A stretch of DNA of 64,000 nucleotides from Croceicoccus bisphenolivorans. Its GTDB lineage: Bacteria > Pseudomonadota > Alphaproteobacteria > Sphingomonadales > Sphingomonadaceae. The notes beneath the pieces were generated by a model. It was given only the letters and a program-made list of their open reading frames with translations. It was not told the DNA's origin and made no database searches. Of the stretch, positions 43,603 to 53,247 are shown in pieces. Where the stretch lies: positions 124,001-188,000 of the forward strand of contig NZ_LRSE01000002.1 in assembly GCF_001634625.1 (NCBI RefSeq). Reading direction: 5' to 3'. The position numbers and the translations under genes were made by a program. Every line of letters starts with the position of its first letter. Positions within the stretch are counted from its first letter, which is position 1.

Positions 43603-45016
43603 GATTCCAGGCGGCTTCATCGACGGGCATTGGGTGAATAGCGAGGCGCCGGGCCGCATTGCGATCATCAATCCGGCCAACGGCCAGGCAATTGGCCATG
43701 CGCCTGCTGGCTGCGAGACCGATGTGGCCAAAGCGGTAGTCGCCGCGCACGGGGCTTTCGCTGGCTGGGCGTCCACTCCTGTGGCGGAGCGGATCGCCAT
43801 CCTGCGCCGCGCGCGTGACGGAATCTCCAAGCGCAGCGATGAGATCGCCGCGCTGATCACGCAGCAGATGGGTACCCCAATTTCGTTTTCGAAAGCGGCA
43901 CAGATCGGTCTGCCCTTGCGTAACTTCGACGTGACTCTCGCCGCGATGGAAGAAATCGCGGGAGAAGAAGTGACGCTAGGCCGGTCGCGCATATTTCGTG
44001 ATCCGGTCGGAGTTGTCGCTGCGATCACGCCGTGGAACTTCCCGCTGCACCAGATCGTCGCCAAGGTCGTTCCCGCCTTGCTGGCGGGTTGCACCGTAGT
44101 TCTCAAGCCAAGCGAACTTACGCCGTTCGATGCTGCGGTGTTCGCCGAAATCCTGAATGATGCCGGGGTTCCGGCAGGTGCGTTCAATCTCGTATTCGGC
44201 GGCGCTGAAACGGGCGCGGCGCTGGTTGAACACCCCGGCGTTGATATGATCAGCTTCACCGGCTCGACACGGGCCGGGCGGTCCATCGCGGCGATCGCGG
44301 GCGGCAGCCTCAAGAAGGTGTCGCTCGAACTCGGCGGCAAGTCGGCCAATATATTGCTTGACGATGTCGATTACGAAAAGGTGGCCCCCGCCGCGCTGCA
44401 GCAGTGCTTTGTCAATGCGGGGCAAACCTGTGCAGCGCTGACGCGGCTGATCGTGCCGCGGCAGCACAAGGAGCGCGTCGAACAGCTGGTGGGGCAGCTT
44501 GCCGATGGCTGGCAGCCCGGTGATCCGGATCTTCCGGATACACGGATGGGACCAATGGCTTCGTTCGTGCAGCAGGGCCGGGCAAAGCGCATGGTTGCGG
44601 CGGCGGTGAAGGAAGGCGCGCGAATCGTCTCGAACGGCGCAGAGCTTCCGGAAGGCCTAAACGCCGGTGCCTACATGACTCCGGTCGTACTCAGCGACGT
44701 CGATTCCGACATGGACATCGTGCGCGATGAAGTGTTCGGCCCGGTGCTGTGCATCCTTGCCCATGATGGCGACGAGGACGCCGTGCGCATAGCCAATGAC
44801 AGTGAATACGGCCTCTCCGGCGGCGTCTGGTCTGCCGACGAGAACAGGGCCTTTGCAGTCGCCCGGCGGATTCGCACCGGACAGGTCGTTATCAACGGCG
44901 CGATGCTGGACCTGGAAGCACCCTTCGGCGGCGTCAAGCAGTCCGGGCTGGGGCGTGAATACGGACGTCACGGCATTGAGGAATTTTTCAATCTGAAAGC
45001 GATCACGCGTCCATGA
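43595..45016 (+). CDS. aldehyde dehydrogenase
   Basis: This 473-aa aldehyde dehydrogenase has TPWNFPLHQIVAKVVPALL, FTGSTRAGRSI, VSLELGGKSANILLDD, the catalytic Cys in FVNAGQTCAALTR, and PFGGVKQSGLGREYGRHG. ATG 43595 has AGGAG upstream and overlaps the Rieske stop. In the operon it precedes a HisC-like aminotransferase and a ThDP enzyme, so it may oxidise the aldehyde formed by decarboxylation of a 2-oxo acid, as in an Ehrlich-type route. Specificity cannot be read directly. Confidence 0.88.
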   Translation: MREIPGGFIDGHWVNSEAPGRIAIINPANGQAIGHAPAGCETDVAKAVVAAHGAFAGWASTPVAERIAILRRARDGISKRSDEIAALITQQMGTPISFSKAAQIGLPLRNFDVTLAAMEEIAGEEVTLGRSRIFRDPVGVVAAITPWNFPLHQIVAKVVPALLAGCTVVLKPSELTPFDAAVFAEILNDAGVPAGAFNLVFGGAETGAALVEHPGVDMISFTGSTRAGRSIAAIAGGSLKKVSLELGGKSANILLDDVDYEKVAPAALQQCFVNAGQTCAALTRLIVPRQHKERVEQLVGQLADGWQPGDPDLPDTRMGPMASFVQQGRAKRMVAAAVKEGARIVSNGAELPEGLNAGAYMTPVVLSDVDSDMDIVRDEVFGPVLCILAHDGDEDAVRIANDSEYGLSGGVWSADENRAFAVARRIRTGQVVINGAMLDLEAPFGGVKQSGLGREYGRHGIEEFFNLKAITRP

Positions 45017-45038
45017 CGCGGCGAGGCGAGGTTTACGC

Positions 45039-46145
45039 ATGAACGACTATGGCAATCCGCTCACCCACGTGGTTTCGATCCCGCCCTATCCACCCGGGCG
45101 GCCGACCGATGCCGTCGCGCGCGAATTCGGCCTCGATCCCGCGAGCATCGTGAAGCTTGCATCGAACGAGAGCCCGCAAGGCGTTGCGCCCGGCGTCATC
45201 GCGGCTCTGGCTGCGGTGGATTCGATGTCGCACATCTATCCGGATTTCGATTGCTATGATTTGCGCCACGCGATTGCTGCAGATGTGGGCATGGAGCCGG
45301 ATCAGGTCCTTCCTGGCGCGGGGTCGAGCGAGATCATCCTGCTGGCGGCTCGCGCCTATCTGGATGCAACGCGCAAGGCGGTCATCCCGCAATACGGGTT
45401 CCAGTCGTACGAAGGCGCGGTGCGGTCCGTCGGCGCGACGCCGGTGTTCGTGCCGGTAAAGGACTGGGTGCCCGATATCGACGCGATGCTCGCCGCCGTC
45501 GACGAAGATGTCCACCTCGTCTATCTCGCGTCGCCTAACAATCCGACGGGCACGGTGCTGCCGCGTGCAGAGATCGAACGGTTCGCGCAGGCGCTGCCGC
45601 CGCATGTCGTGCTGGTGCTCGACGAGGCTTATCGCGAGTTCCTGGCGCCCGAGGATCGTCCCGACATCGCGCGCCTGTTCCAGATACGCCGCAATCTGAT
45701 CGTGATGCGCACTTTCTCCAAGATTCACGGGCTGGCAGGCCTGCGTGTCGGCTATGGTCTGGGCGACAGTGCGCTGCTGCAAATCCTGCGCAGGCTGCAG
45801 CTACCCTTTTCGGTCAGCGCCCAGGCGCAGGCTGCGGCGATCGCATCGCTTGACGATCCTGCCTTCACCGAACGCAACCGGATCGAAAACCACAGCGAAC
45901 GGGCGCGTGTTGCGGCCGCGCTCGAAACGGCGGGCATTCGGATACTGCCTTCGGGCGGCAACTTTCTCCTGCTGGATGTTGGCGACGGCGCGATGGTCAG
46001 CCGCGAGCTGATGCGGCGTGGCGTGATCATTCGTCCTGTCGGCAACTACGGTCTGCCGTCTTGGATCCGTACCACGATCGGCCTCCCGCGCGAGAACGAT
46101 GTGTTCCTTGGCGCGCTGAACGAAGTTCTGCGCACGGCCAGCTGA
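45039..46145 (+). CDS. HisC-like PLP aminotransferase
   Basis: This 368-aa fold-type I aminotransferase has LASNESPQGVAP, YPDFDCYDLRHAIA, SPNNPTGTVLP, DEAYREF and the PLP Lys228 in RTFSKIHGLAGLRVGYG. It is closest to histidinol-phosphate aminotransferases, but there are no other his genes here. HisC relatives also transaminate aromatic amino acids, so a role in converting a released amino acid to its 2-oxo acid fits the operon better than histidine synthesis. It sits 22 bp after the aldehyde dehydrogenase gene. Confidence 0.87.
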   Translation: MNDYGNPLTHVVSIPPYPPGRPTDAVAREFGLDPASIVKLASNESPQGVAPGVIAALAAVDSMSHIYPDFDCYDLRHAIAADVGMEPDQVLPGAGSSEIILLAARAYLDATRKAVIPQYGFQSYEGAVRSVGATPVFVPVKDWVPDIDAMLAAVDEDVHLVYLASPNNPTGTVLPRAEIERFAQALPPHVVLVLDEAYREFLAPEDRPDIARLFQIRRNLIVMRTFSKIHGLAGLRVGYGLGDSALLQILRRLQLPFSVSAQAQAAAIASLDDPAFTERNRIENHSERARVAAALETAGIRILPSGGNFLLLDVGDGAMVSRELMRRGVIIRPVGNYGLPSWIRTTIGLPRENDVFLGALNEVLRTAS

Positions 46146-46184
46146 GCCGCAGCCCCTTCCAGCTCCTGATATCGAAAGACCCGA

Positions 46185-47852
46185 ATGACAAATTATCAAG
46201 CCGTTGAGCGAACCGGCGGGCAGGCCCTCGTCGCACAATTGATCGAAGAGGGCGTCGAAAACGTTTTCGGCATTCCCGGTGTCCAGCTCGATTGGGCGGT
46301 GGAAGCGCTGCGCGAGGCGCAGGATCGCATTCGTTTCGTCGTCCCGCGCCATGAACAGGCTGCGTCCTACATGGCCGATGGTTATGCGCGTTCGACCGGG
46401 CGCGAAGGCGTGTGCATGGTCGTGCCCGGACCGGGCGTGCTGAATGCTCTTTCGGGGATTTCCACGTCGTTGGCCTGTAATTCCCGTGTGCTCATGATCG
46501 CCGGCCAGATCACGTCCACGAAGATAGGCAAGGGTTTTGGTCTGTTGCATGAGCTGCCTGACCAATCGGGCGTGCTCAAGTCGTTGACCAAGTGGCATGG
46601 CATCGCGACGCGGCCCGAGGATATTCCGGGGCTGGTGCATGAAGCGTTCGTGCAGTTGCGTTCGGGGCGGCCCCGCCCCGTTGCGATCGAGTTGCCGCCC
46701 GACGTGCTGGAAGCGAAGGCCGAAATCGGTATCCTTCCCCGCGCGCCGGAAAACAGGACCATGCCCGATGCGGACCAGATCGCACAGGCGGCTGCCCTTC
46801 TGGCCGATGCGCGTCTCCCGGTAATCTATGCCGGTGGCGGTGTCATGGCTTCGGGCGCGGCGGAGGCCGTGCAGGCGCTTGCCGAGCGTCTTCAGGCGCC
46901 AGTGCTGATGACCGAGGGCGGGCGCGGTACGTTGGACGACAGGCACCCGCTGGCGTTGACCAGCCTTGGTGGCCGCGTGTTGCTGCCGCACACCGATGTC
47001 TTGCTGGTGGCGGGCAGCCGTTTCGTGGACGGGATCGCACGTCCCGCTTTCGCGAGTGAGGACTGCCGGATCGTCTACCTGAACATCGAAGCGCAGGACA
47101 TGGCGGGGCCGAGGCAGGGGGGGCTGGCGATCGAGGCTGATGTTCGCGCGGGCATCGAAGCCCTGCTCGATGCGCTCCCCGCAGGGCTCGAAGCCCCGAG
47201 CCGGAGCGACACTGTCGCTGCGGTGCGGCAATGGTGCGAGACCCAAGTCGCCGCCATCGCTCCGCAGACGGACTACGTTGCAGCGCTGCGCAGCACGATG
47301 GACGACAAGGATATCCTGGTGAGCGAACTGACGCAGGTCGGTTACTACGCCAATATCGCGTATCCTGTTCATGCAGCACGCACGCTGATCACGCCGGGCT
47401 ATCAGGGTACGCTTGGTTATGGTTTCAACACCGCGCTCGGCGTTGCGGTGGGCAATCCCGGACAGCGCGTCGTTTCGCTTAACGGCGATGGCGGCTTCGC
47501 GTGGGGGATGCAGGAACTGTCGACGCTGGCGCGCGACGAGCTTAATCTCTCGCTGATCGTGTTCGTGGACGGCCGCTATGGCAATGTCCACCGTATCCAG
47601 AAGCGTACGTTCGGACAAACCTTTGTAACCGAGCTACGCAATCCGGATTTTATGAAGCTGGCAGCAGCCTATGACATTCCGGCGGAAGCCGTCGATACTC
47701 CGGATGGGCTGGCGCATGCGCTCAGAACTGCCCGGGAGCGTGGCGGACCAGCGCTGATCGCGGTGCATGTGGAAGAGATGCCCAGCCCCTGGGCGCTGAT
47801 CCATCCGTTCGTGCCGCCGCCAAGCCCTCCTCCGCCGAACCCGCTGGGTTGA
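46185..47852 (+). CDS. ThDP-dependent enzyme, acetolactate-synthase-like
   Basis: This 555-aa protein has the three-domain ThDP layout: an N-terminal Pyr domain with the activating Glu in VPRHEQAASYMADGYAR, a central DHS-like domain, and a C-terminal PP domain with SLNGDGGFAWGMQELST...GRYGN. It matches the acetolactate synthase-like group that includes 2-oxo acid decarboxylases and lyases. A proline-rich tail (FVPPPSPPPPNPLG) is unusual. After the aminotransferase it is well placed to decarboxylate a 2-oxo acid to an aldehyde. It is not a close relative of the lyase at 7359. Confidence 0.85.
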   Translation: MTNYQAVERTGGQALVAQLIEEGVENVFGIPGVQLDWAVEALREAQDRIRFVVPRHEQAASYMADGYARSTGREGVCMVVPGPGVLNALSGISTSLACNSRVLMIAGQITSTKIGKGFGLLHELPDQSGVLKSLTKWHGIATRPEDIPGLVHEAFVQLRSGRPRPVAIELPPDVLEAKAEIGILPRAPENRTMPDADQIAQAAALLADARLPVIYAGGGVMASGAAEAVQALAERLQAPVLMTEGGRGTLDDRHPLALTSLGGRVLLPHTDVLLVAGSRFVDGIARPAFASEDCRIVYLNIEAQDMAGPRQGGLAIEADVRAGIEALLDALPAGLEAPSRSDTVAAVRQWCETQVAAIAPQTDYVAALRSTMDDKDILVSELTQVGYYANIAYPVHAARTLITPGYQGTLGYGFNTALGVAVGNPGQRVVSLNGDGGFAWGMQELSTLARDELNLSLIVFVDGRYGNVHRIQKRTFGQTFVTELRNPDFMKLAAAYDIPAEAVDTPDGLAHALRTARERGGPALIAVHVEEMPSPWALIHPFVPPPSPPPPNPLG

Positions 47853-47873
47853 GCCAAGGAAAAGTAGAGCAAC

Positions 47874-49256
47874 ATGAAGGGTCCGGGAACAAGCGGTATG
47901 AATGAACAAAAGGCAGACAGCGGTCGCGGTCAGACCACGTCCGGATACCGTTATGGTTGGTATACCACGGCAGTGCTGATGGTGGCATATACCTTCTCGT
48001 TCCTCGACCGCCAGATTCTCAATCTCATGGTGGGCCCGATCAAGGCGGATCTGGGCATAAGCGATTTGCAGTTTGCCATTCTGACGGGCGGCGCGTTCGG
48101 GATTTTCTACACGATCATGGGGTTGCCGATCGGCTGGTTGGCCGACCGCTATCCGCGCAAGTGGATCATCTCGGGCGGGATTGCCGCGTGGAGCCTGATG
48201 ACCGTGCTATGCGGTCTCGCGCGGACATTTCCGCAGCTTGTGCTGGCACGCATCGGCGTCGGCGTGGGAGAGGCGACGTTGTCGCCTTCGGCGCATTCAA
48301 TGCTGTCGGACCTGTTTGACAAGACGCGCCTGCCCAAGGCGATGAGCCTGTACACGATCGGCATCTATATCGGCGCGGGGATCGCGATGATCGTCGGTGG
48401 TACCGTGGTGGGAATGATCGACCGGACGCCGGACATCGTGTTGCCCGTGCTTGGCCACATGCGGTCATGGCATCTGGTATTCATTGCCGTTGGATTGCCG
48501 GGGCTGTTGGTTGCCTTGTGGGTGACTACCTTGCGCGAACCCGAGCGCGTGCTGAGACATGACGAAACCCCGGAATCCGCTACGCAAGGATTTTCTCTGC
48601 GACGCATTTGGGGTTTCCTGGCCGATCAGCCGCTAATGTCGGTTTCGCTGTTCCTTGGTGCCGCGACTTTTTCGGTTCTCAGCTATACCGACAACTGGTT
48701 TCCCGAACTTTTCATCCGCAGCTGGGGTTGGGGGGCGCAGCGCACCGGGCTGGTGATCGGGTCCGTGTCGCTTGTCGCGGGGCCGCTGGGCATGCTGGCC
48801 GCGGGCTGGTGGTCCAGCCGGATGATCGAACGGGGGCAAGTGGACGGGTGTCTGCGGCTTACGGCTTATGCAGCCGCGGCGATCGCTGTGCCGGCGGTTT
48901 TGATGCCGCTGATGCCCAACCCCGTGCTGATGGCCATTCTCGTTGTGCCGATCAAGTTTTTCGGTGGTTTCACGCCTGTTCTTATCCCTGCCGCAATCCA
49001 GATGATTGCGCCGGTCGATCTACGAGCCCAGCTTGGCGCCTTCTTTATGTTCACGGTCGGCATCGTCGGTGTTTCGTTCGGCCCGATCCTGCCGGCGGTG
49101 CTCACCGATTATGTGTTCAAAGACGAAATGGCACTCCATTTCTCGCTTGCGCTTACGTCGGCTGTCGTGGCGCCTCTGGCTTTCTTGCTGCTGTGGGTTG
49201 GCATGCGTCAATACCGGGCACGTCTTGAGGCACTTGAAGCGGGCACCGCAATCTAG
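47874..49256 (+). CDS. MFS transporter
   Basis: This 460-aa major facilitator protein has about 12 membrane helices. It shows FSFLDRQILNLMV in the first helix, the signature loop GWLADRYPRKWII between helices 2 and 3, and RIGVGVGEATLSPSAHSM, typical of the spinster-like/aromatic acid MFS groups of sphingomonads. It probably imports the substrate or hydrolysis product over the inner membrane after periplasmic processing. The start is ATG 47874; ATG 47898 is possible. It lies 22 bp after the ThDP gene and ends the operon. The 276 bp after it hold the TonB receptor promoter. Confidence 0.88.
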   Translation: MKGPGTSGMNEQKADSGRGQTTSGYRYGWYTTAVLMVAYTFSFLDRQILNLMVGPIKADLGISDLQFAILTGGAFGIFYTIMGLPIGWLADRYPRKWIISGGIAAWSLMTVLCGLARTFPQLVLARIGVGVGEATLSPSAHSMLSDLFDKTRLPKAMSLYTIGIYIGAGIAMIVGGTVVGMIDRTPDIVLPVLGHMRSWHLVFIAVGLPGLLVALWVTTLREPERVLRHDETPESATQGFSLRRIWGFLADQPLMSVSLFLGAATFSVLSYTDNWFPELFIRSWGWGAQRTGLVIGSVSLVAGPLGMLAAGWWSSRMIERGQVDGCLRLTAYAAAAIAVPAVLMPLMPNPVLMAILVVPIKFFGGFTPVLIPAAIQMIAPVDLRAQLGAFFMFTVGIVGVSFGPILPAVLTDYVFKDEMALHFSLALTSAVVAPLAFLLLWVGMRQYRARLEALEAGTAI

Positions 49257-49344
49257 GCTAGGCGCAGCGCGATTCGCTGAAGACACTTTATGCAGGCTGT
49301 TTTGACCACAGCTGGCATGAAATCACTAAAAACAACTAATATCA

Positions 49345-49360
49345 ATGAGATAAATCTCAT
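49345..49360. promoter_or_regulatory. perfect AT-rich palindrome before TonB receptor
   Basis: ATGAGAT-AA-ATCTCAT (49345-49360) is a perfect 16-bp palindrome, enclosed by ATATCA (49339-49344) and TGATAT (49368-49373). It is close to the two TTAACGTG sites and may be a separate operator or the end of the MFS transcript. Confidence 0.5.
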
Positions 49361-49373
49361 AACAACCTGATAT

Positions 49374-49416
49374 TTATCACGTTAAACTATCTTGCAGTAA
49401 AAATATAACGTGTTAA
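49374..49416. promoter_or_regulatory. pair of MarR-type operator-like sites
   Basis: TTATCACGTTAA (49374-49385; minus strand TTAACGTGATAA) and ATAACGTGTTAA (49405-49416) are two copies of the element seen at 37447 and 42351, with centres 31 bp apart, about three helical turns. They lie about 120-160 bp before the TonB receptor start. Confidence 0.6.
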
Positions 49417-49532
49417 TCTATTTCAATCTGGTGACGGTTCAGCCACGGGAATGTCATCCGTGGGGCAGATCGCCAGATCCAGTTTCAACGATACCGCCAG
49501 CGCCACCGCGCGACGAAAAAAAGGGGGGTAAA

Positions 49533-51779
49533 ATGAACTTGAGACAGTCACTTGGCGTTCTGATGACAGGTGCGGCATGCATCGCTGTTCCGGCCTATGC
49601 GCAGTCTGCACCGGAAGCTGCAGATTCCAACGAAATCGTGGTGACCGCGCTAAAGCGGGAAAACCAGAAGATCCAGGACGTGCCGTCGAGCATTGCCGTG
49701 CTGGGTCAAGAGCAGCTTGAAACGCGCGGCGTAGCGGAGTTTTCCGACTTTGCCCGCAGTGTGGCGGGCCTTAATTTCATCGACAGCGGTGCCGGCGACA
49801 AGCGTTATATCCTGCGAGGCATCAATGCCGCAGGTGAAGCGCAGACGGCGGTTTACTACGACAATATCCCGATGACCGGTATCGGCGGCGCGGCGACCGA
49901 TTTTGGCGGCCGCCAGCCGGACCTCCAGCTCTACGACGTAAAGCAAATCGAAGTGCTGCGCGGTCCGCAGGGAACGCTCTACGGCTCGAACTCGCAGTCC
50001 GGCGTAATCCGTTTCGTGACCAACAAGGCGGATCCCGGCGAGTTGGCCGGTTCCGCCCAGGGTGAGCTTTCGACGACCAAGGATGGTGGCGAGAATCTGG
50101 CGATCCGCGCCATGGTCAACGTGCCCATCGTGAACGACGTTCTGGCGGTGCGTGTCGTAGGCTACACCGAGGACTACTCCGGGTTCGTGGACAACATCTA
50201 CCGCGACGAGAAGGACTTCAACGATACCCGGCGCGAAGGTATCCGCGCCAGCGTTGCGCTGACGCCGGATGACCGGACGACCATCACTGGGCAGTACTTC
50301 TATCAGAATTTGAAGACCGGCGGTCGTGCTTACACGCGCCCCTATGACATCTGGATTCCGACCAGCGATACCGAAAACGGTAACTTCTTCCCGGCTGCCG
50401 GCGAACGCGCCGTTTCCCAGATTGGCCGCGAGGAGCGCCGCGACGAGGTGAATATCTACGCGCTGACCGCAGAGCGCGATATCGAATGGGCAACCGTGAC
50501 GGCGTCCGGCTCGTATCTCGACCGCAGCGTGATCGACAACACCGACAATGGCCCGTCGTTCCGTTATTTCGAATATCTGCAGCGCATCGGCGAGTTCCCT
50601 GAGGTAGATATCCCGGCGGGTAGCATTTCTTACGCACCGCAGCAGTCGGAAATGTGGTCTGGCGAGCTGCGCCTGGCAACCAAGCTGCCGGGTTCGGTGA
50701 ACGGCGTTATCGGCGTGTTCTATTCCGATCGCGACAACAGTTTCATGACCTCCACCACCGTTGTCGATCCGGTCACCGGTCGTTCGGACTTCACGCAAGA
50801 TTTCATTTCCCAGCGCAAGTTCGACGACAAGACCAAGGATCTGGCAGTATTTGGCGAAGCGACCGTGGACATCACCGATCGTCTGTCGGTGACCGGTGGC
50901 GCCCGCTGGTTCCAGACCAAGCGTTCGCTTGTTTCGGAAACGATCGTGCCCTTTTTCGGACTGGGGGCGCCGGGAACGACGTCGGCCAAGGCCAAGAACA
51001 CCGACGCCATCTTCAAGGGCGTTGTCTCTTACAAGGTCACCCCCGATGCGCTGGTCTATGCACAGTACGCCGAAGGCTACCGTTCGGGCGGCACCAACGC
51101 TTCATCGTACTCGGGCGTTCCGGCGCAATATGATCCGGACTCGACCGTCAACTACGAGATCGGTGCCAAGACGAGCTGGCTGAACCGCGCGCTCACGCTG
51201 AATGTCGCTGCCTATCTGATCGACCTCAACAACCTGCAGGTAGAGCAACGCTTCGGGCCGGGTGGCGCTTTCTCGGGCGTGGGCAATATCGAAGGCAGTG
51301 CGGCCCGTTCCAAGGGTGTCGAAGTCGATCTGACCGCACGGCCGTTCTACGGGACGACGCTGGTGTTCGCAGGCAATTACACCGACGCCAAGTTGACGCG
51401 GGATATCGGTGAGCTCGGCAATGACGCCCTGAAGGGTACGCGTCTAACACGCGTTCCCAAGGTGAACTTCAGCGTGTCCGCCGATCAGGAGTTTCCTGTT
51501 TCGGATACGGCGGATGGCTCGGTCGGATTCTCTGTCAGCCACACCGGCCGCATCGAAAACAGCTATTACGACAGCGATTTCAACCTGCCGACCAAGGCAT
51601 ACACTCTGGTGGATGTGCGCGGTCAGCTGCGCTTCGAACACTTCCGCCTCGACCTCTATGCCAACAACTTGTTTGACAAGGCGGCCCAACTGACGGTGTT
51701 CAACACCATCAACGATCCATACGTCGTTTTGGCCAACAGGCCGCGCACGATCGGCGCACGCTTCAGCTTCGACTTCTGA
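49533..51779 (+). CDS. TonB-dependent receptor
   Basis: This 748-aa outer-membrane receptor has a signal peptide (residues 1 to about 23, ending AYAQ), a TonB box-like EIVVTALKR near residue 34, a plug with [19 protein letters not shown], and a barrel ending [12 protein letters not shown] 49533 has AAGGGGGG upstream. Its control region carries the same operator-like element as the S10 and Rieske operons, so it likely imports the conjugate processed by the periplasmic peptidases. A hairpin separates it from the amidohydrolase gene. Confidence 0.92.
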   Translation: MNLRQSLGVLMTGAACIAVPAYAQSAPEAADSNEIVVTALKRENQKIQDVPSSIAVLGQEQLETRGVAEFSDFARSVAGLNFIDSGAGDKRYILRGINAAGEAQTAVYYDNIPMTGIGGAATDFGGRQPDLQLYDVKQIEVLRGPQGTLYGSNSQSGVIRFVTNKADPGELAGSAQGELSTTKDGGENLAIRAMVNVPIVNDVLAVRVVGYTEDYSGFVDNIYRDEKDFNDTRREGIRASVALTPDDRTTITGQYFYQNLKTGGRAYTRPYDIWIPTSDTENGNFFPAAGERAVSQIGREERRDEVNIYALTAERDIEWATVTASGSYLDRSVIDNTDNGPSFRYFEYLQRIGEFPEVDIPAGSISYAPQQSEMWSGELRLATKLPGSVNGVIGVFYSDRDNSFMTSTTVVDPVTGRSDFTQDFISQRKFDDKTKDLAVFGEATVDITDRLSVTGGARWFQTKRSLVSETIVPFFGLGAPGTTSAKAKNTDAIFKGVVSYKVTPDALVYAQYAEGYRSGGTNASSYSGVPAQYDPDSTVNYEIGAKTSWLNRALTLNVAAYLIDLNNLQVEQRFGPGGAFSGVGNIEGSAARSKGVEVDLTARPFYGTTLVFAGNYTDAKLTRDIGELGNDALKGTRLTRVPKVNFSVSADQEFPVSDTADGSVGFSVSHTGRIENSYYDSDFNLPTKAYTLVDVRGQLRFEHFRLDLYANNLFDKAAQLTVFNTINDPYVVLANRPRTIGARFSFDF

Positions 51780-51796
51780 AGCATGCAATGGATTGG

Positions 51797-51823
51797 CCGG
51801 CTCGGAAGTCTCTTCCGGGCCGG
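51797..51823 (+). terminator. hairpin between TonB receptor and M20 genes
   Basis: CCGGCTCGGAAG (51797-51808) pairs with CTTCCGGGCCGG (51812-51823) with one mismatch and a 3-base loop, followed by TTCCGTTTCT. It can terminate or attenuate transcription before the amidohydrolase gene, whose start is 27 bp further. Confidence 0.65.
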
Positions 51824-51849
51824 TTCCGTTTCTACCCGGGAGTTTTACA

Positions 51850-53199
51850 ATGCGCCGTCCTTTCTTCATGTTGCCCTGCCTGCTGTCGATTGCTGCGCCG
51901 GTGGCGGCTGAAGATATGACCGCTCAAGTGCGGTCACGCGCCGATCAGGTAGAGGCGAAGGTCATCGCGTGGCGCCGCGACATTCATGAACATCCCGAAC
52001 TGGCGAACCGTGAGTTCCGGACGTCCTCGCTGGTCGCGCGGCATCTGCAGGCTCTGAAATTCGATGAAGTGCGTACGCAAGTGGCGCATACCGGCGTGAT
52101 TGGCGTTCTGAAGGGCGGAAAGCCGGGGCCTGTGATCGCGCTGCGCGCAGACATGGATGCCTTGCCGGTTACCGAACGCACGGGACTGCCTTTCGCTTCC
52201 ACGGTAAAGGCAATACGAGGAGACCGCGAGGTTGGCGTGATGCATGCCTGCGGCCACGACGCGCACACGGCGATTCTCATGGGGGCGGCCGAAGTCCTGG
52301 CGTCCATGCGTTCGGAAATTGCCGGTACGATCCTGTTCCTGTTCCAGCCTGCAGAGGAAGGCGCGCCGGACGGGGAAGAGGGCGGGGCCAGACTTGTGCT
52401 GAAAGAGGGTGCGCTTTCTGGCGCTTATCGGCCGGAGGCAATCTTCGGTCAGCATGTGTGGCCGGGTGAGGCCGGAACCGTTTCTTACCGGGCGCGGGGG
52501 CAGATGGCCGCGGCGGATAGATTGAGCATCACGGTGACAGGCGCGCAAAGCCATGGCTCGCAGCCATGGCACGGCGTCGATCCGGTCGTGACGTCTGCGC
52601 AGATCATGCTGGCGCTGCAGCTTATACCCAGCCGCCAGCTCGATGCCTCCAAGGCCCCGTCAGTGATTACTATCGGCCAGATCGAAGGTGGCACTGCCAG
52701 CAATATCATGCCCGAAAGCGTTGAGATGGTAGGAACAATCCGCACTTTCGATTCGGAAATGCGAGAGGACCTGATCGCGCGCGTGCGGCGTACGGCTGAA
52801 AGTATTGCTGCATCGGCCGGTGCGAAGGCCGAAGTCACGGTCGATCCCTATGCACCGGTCGTCTATAACGATCCGGACCTCGTCAAGCGGATGGAGCCGA
52901 CGCTGCGCAAGGCATCAGGTGGTCACTTGCGCGAAATGGCGCTGGTGATGGGATCCGAGGACTTTTCCCACTATATGAAGGACATTCCCGGCTTGTTCGT
53001 TTTCCTGGGCGTGAACATGCCCGAAGCGGAGCGGAAGGGGACGGTGCCTGACGTCCATACGCCGACTTTCATGCTCAACGAAGCCGCTCTCAAACAAGGC
53101 GTGGTGACGATGAGCATGCTGGCGCTGGATTATCTGCAGACGGCTCAGCCGCTTCCTCCCGGCGGCGAGAGGTCGCAAGTTGAGACAAGTCAGCGCTAG
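51850..53199 (+). CDS. periplasmic M20 amidohydrolase (hippuricase/IAA-amino-acid hydrolase type)
   Basis: This 449-aa M20D-family metallohydrolase has a signal peptide (residues 1 to about 20, ending VAAE). The metal-site motifs are IHEHPELANREF, ALRADMDALPV, MHACGHDAHTA, the catalytic FQPAEEGAPDGEEGG, GQHVWPG and a C-terminal GSEDFSHYM. The family cleaves N-acyl amino acids such as hippurate or indoleacetyl-amino acids. Periplasmic location is less common and fits extracytoplasmic cleavage of an amide before uptake. ATG 51850 has GGGAG upstream. It is the natural partner of the S10 peptidases and the TonB receptor. Confidence 0.9.
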   Translation: MRRPFFMLPCLLSIAAPVAAEDMTAQVRSRADQVEAKVIAWRRDIHEHPELANREFRTSSLVARHLQALKFDEVRTQVAHTGVIGVLKGGKPGPVIALRADMDALPVTERTGLPFASTVKAIRGDREVGVMHACGHDAHTAILMGAAEVLASMRSEIAGTILFLFQPAEEGAPDGEEGGARLVLKEGALSGAYRPEAIFGQHVWPGEAGTVSYRARGQMAAADRLSITVTGAQSHGSQPWHGVDPVVTSAQIMLALQLIPSRQLDASKAPSVITIGQIEGGTASNIMPESVEMVGTIRTFDSEMREDLIARVRRTAESIAASAGAKAEVTVDPYAPVVYNDPDLVKRMEPTLRKASGGHLREMALVMGSEDFSHYMKDIPGLFVFLGVNMPEAERKGTVPDVHTPTFMLNEAALKQGVVTMSMLALDYLQTAQPLPPGGERSQVETSQR

Positions 53200-53247
53200 A
53201 TCGACCGCACCTTTCGTCTCCTTGCACGACCGCTTGGCGGCTTTTGG

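Noticed and set aside
42310-44349. 679-aa minus-strand ORF across the Rieske and aldehyde dehydrogenase genes
   Set aside because: It spans two well-supported plus-strand genes and the promoter between units; it is a GC-driven shadow frame.
45801-47618. 605-aa minus-strand ORF opposite the aminotransferase and ThDP genes
   Set aside because: It is antisense to genes with clear catalytic motifs and has a His/Arg-rich composition typical of shadow frames.
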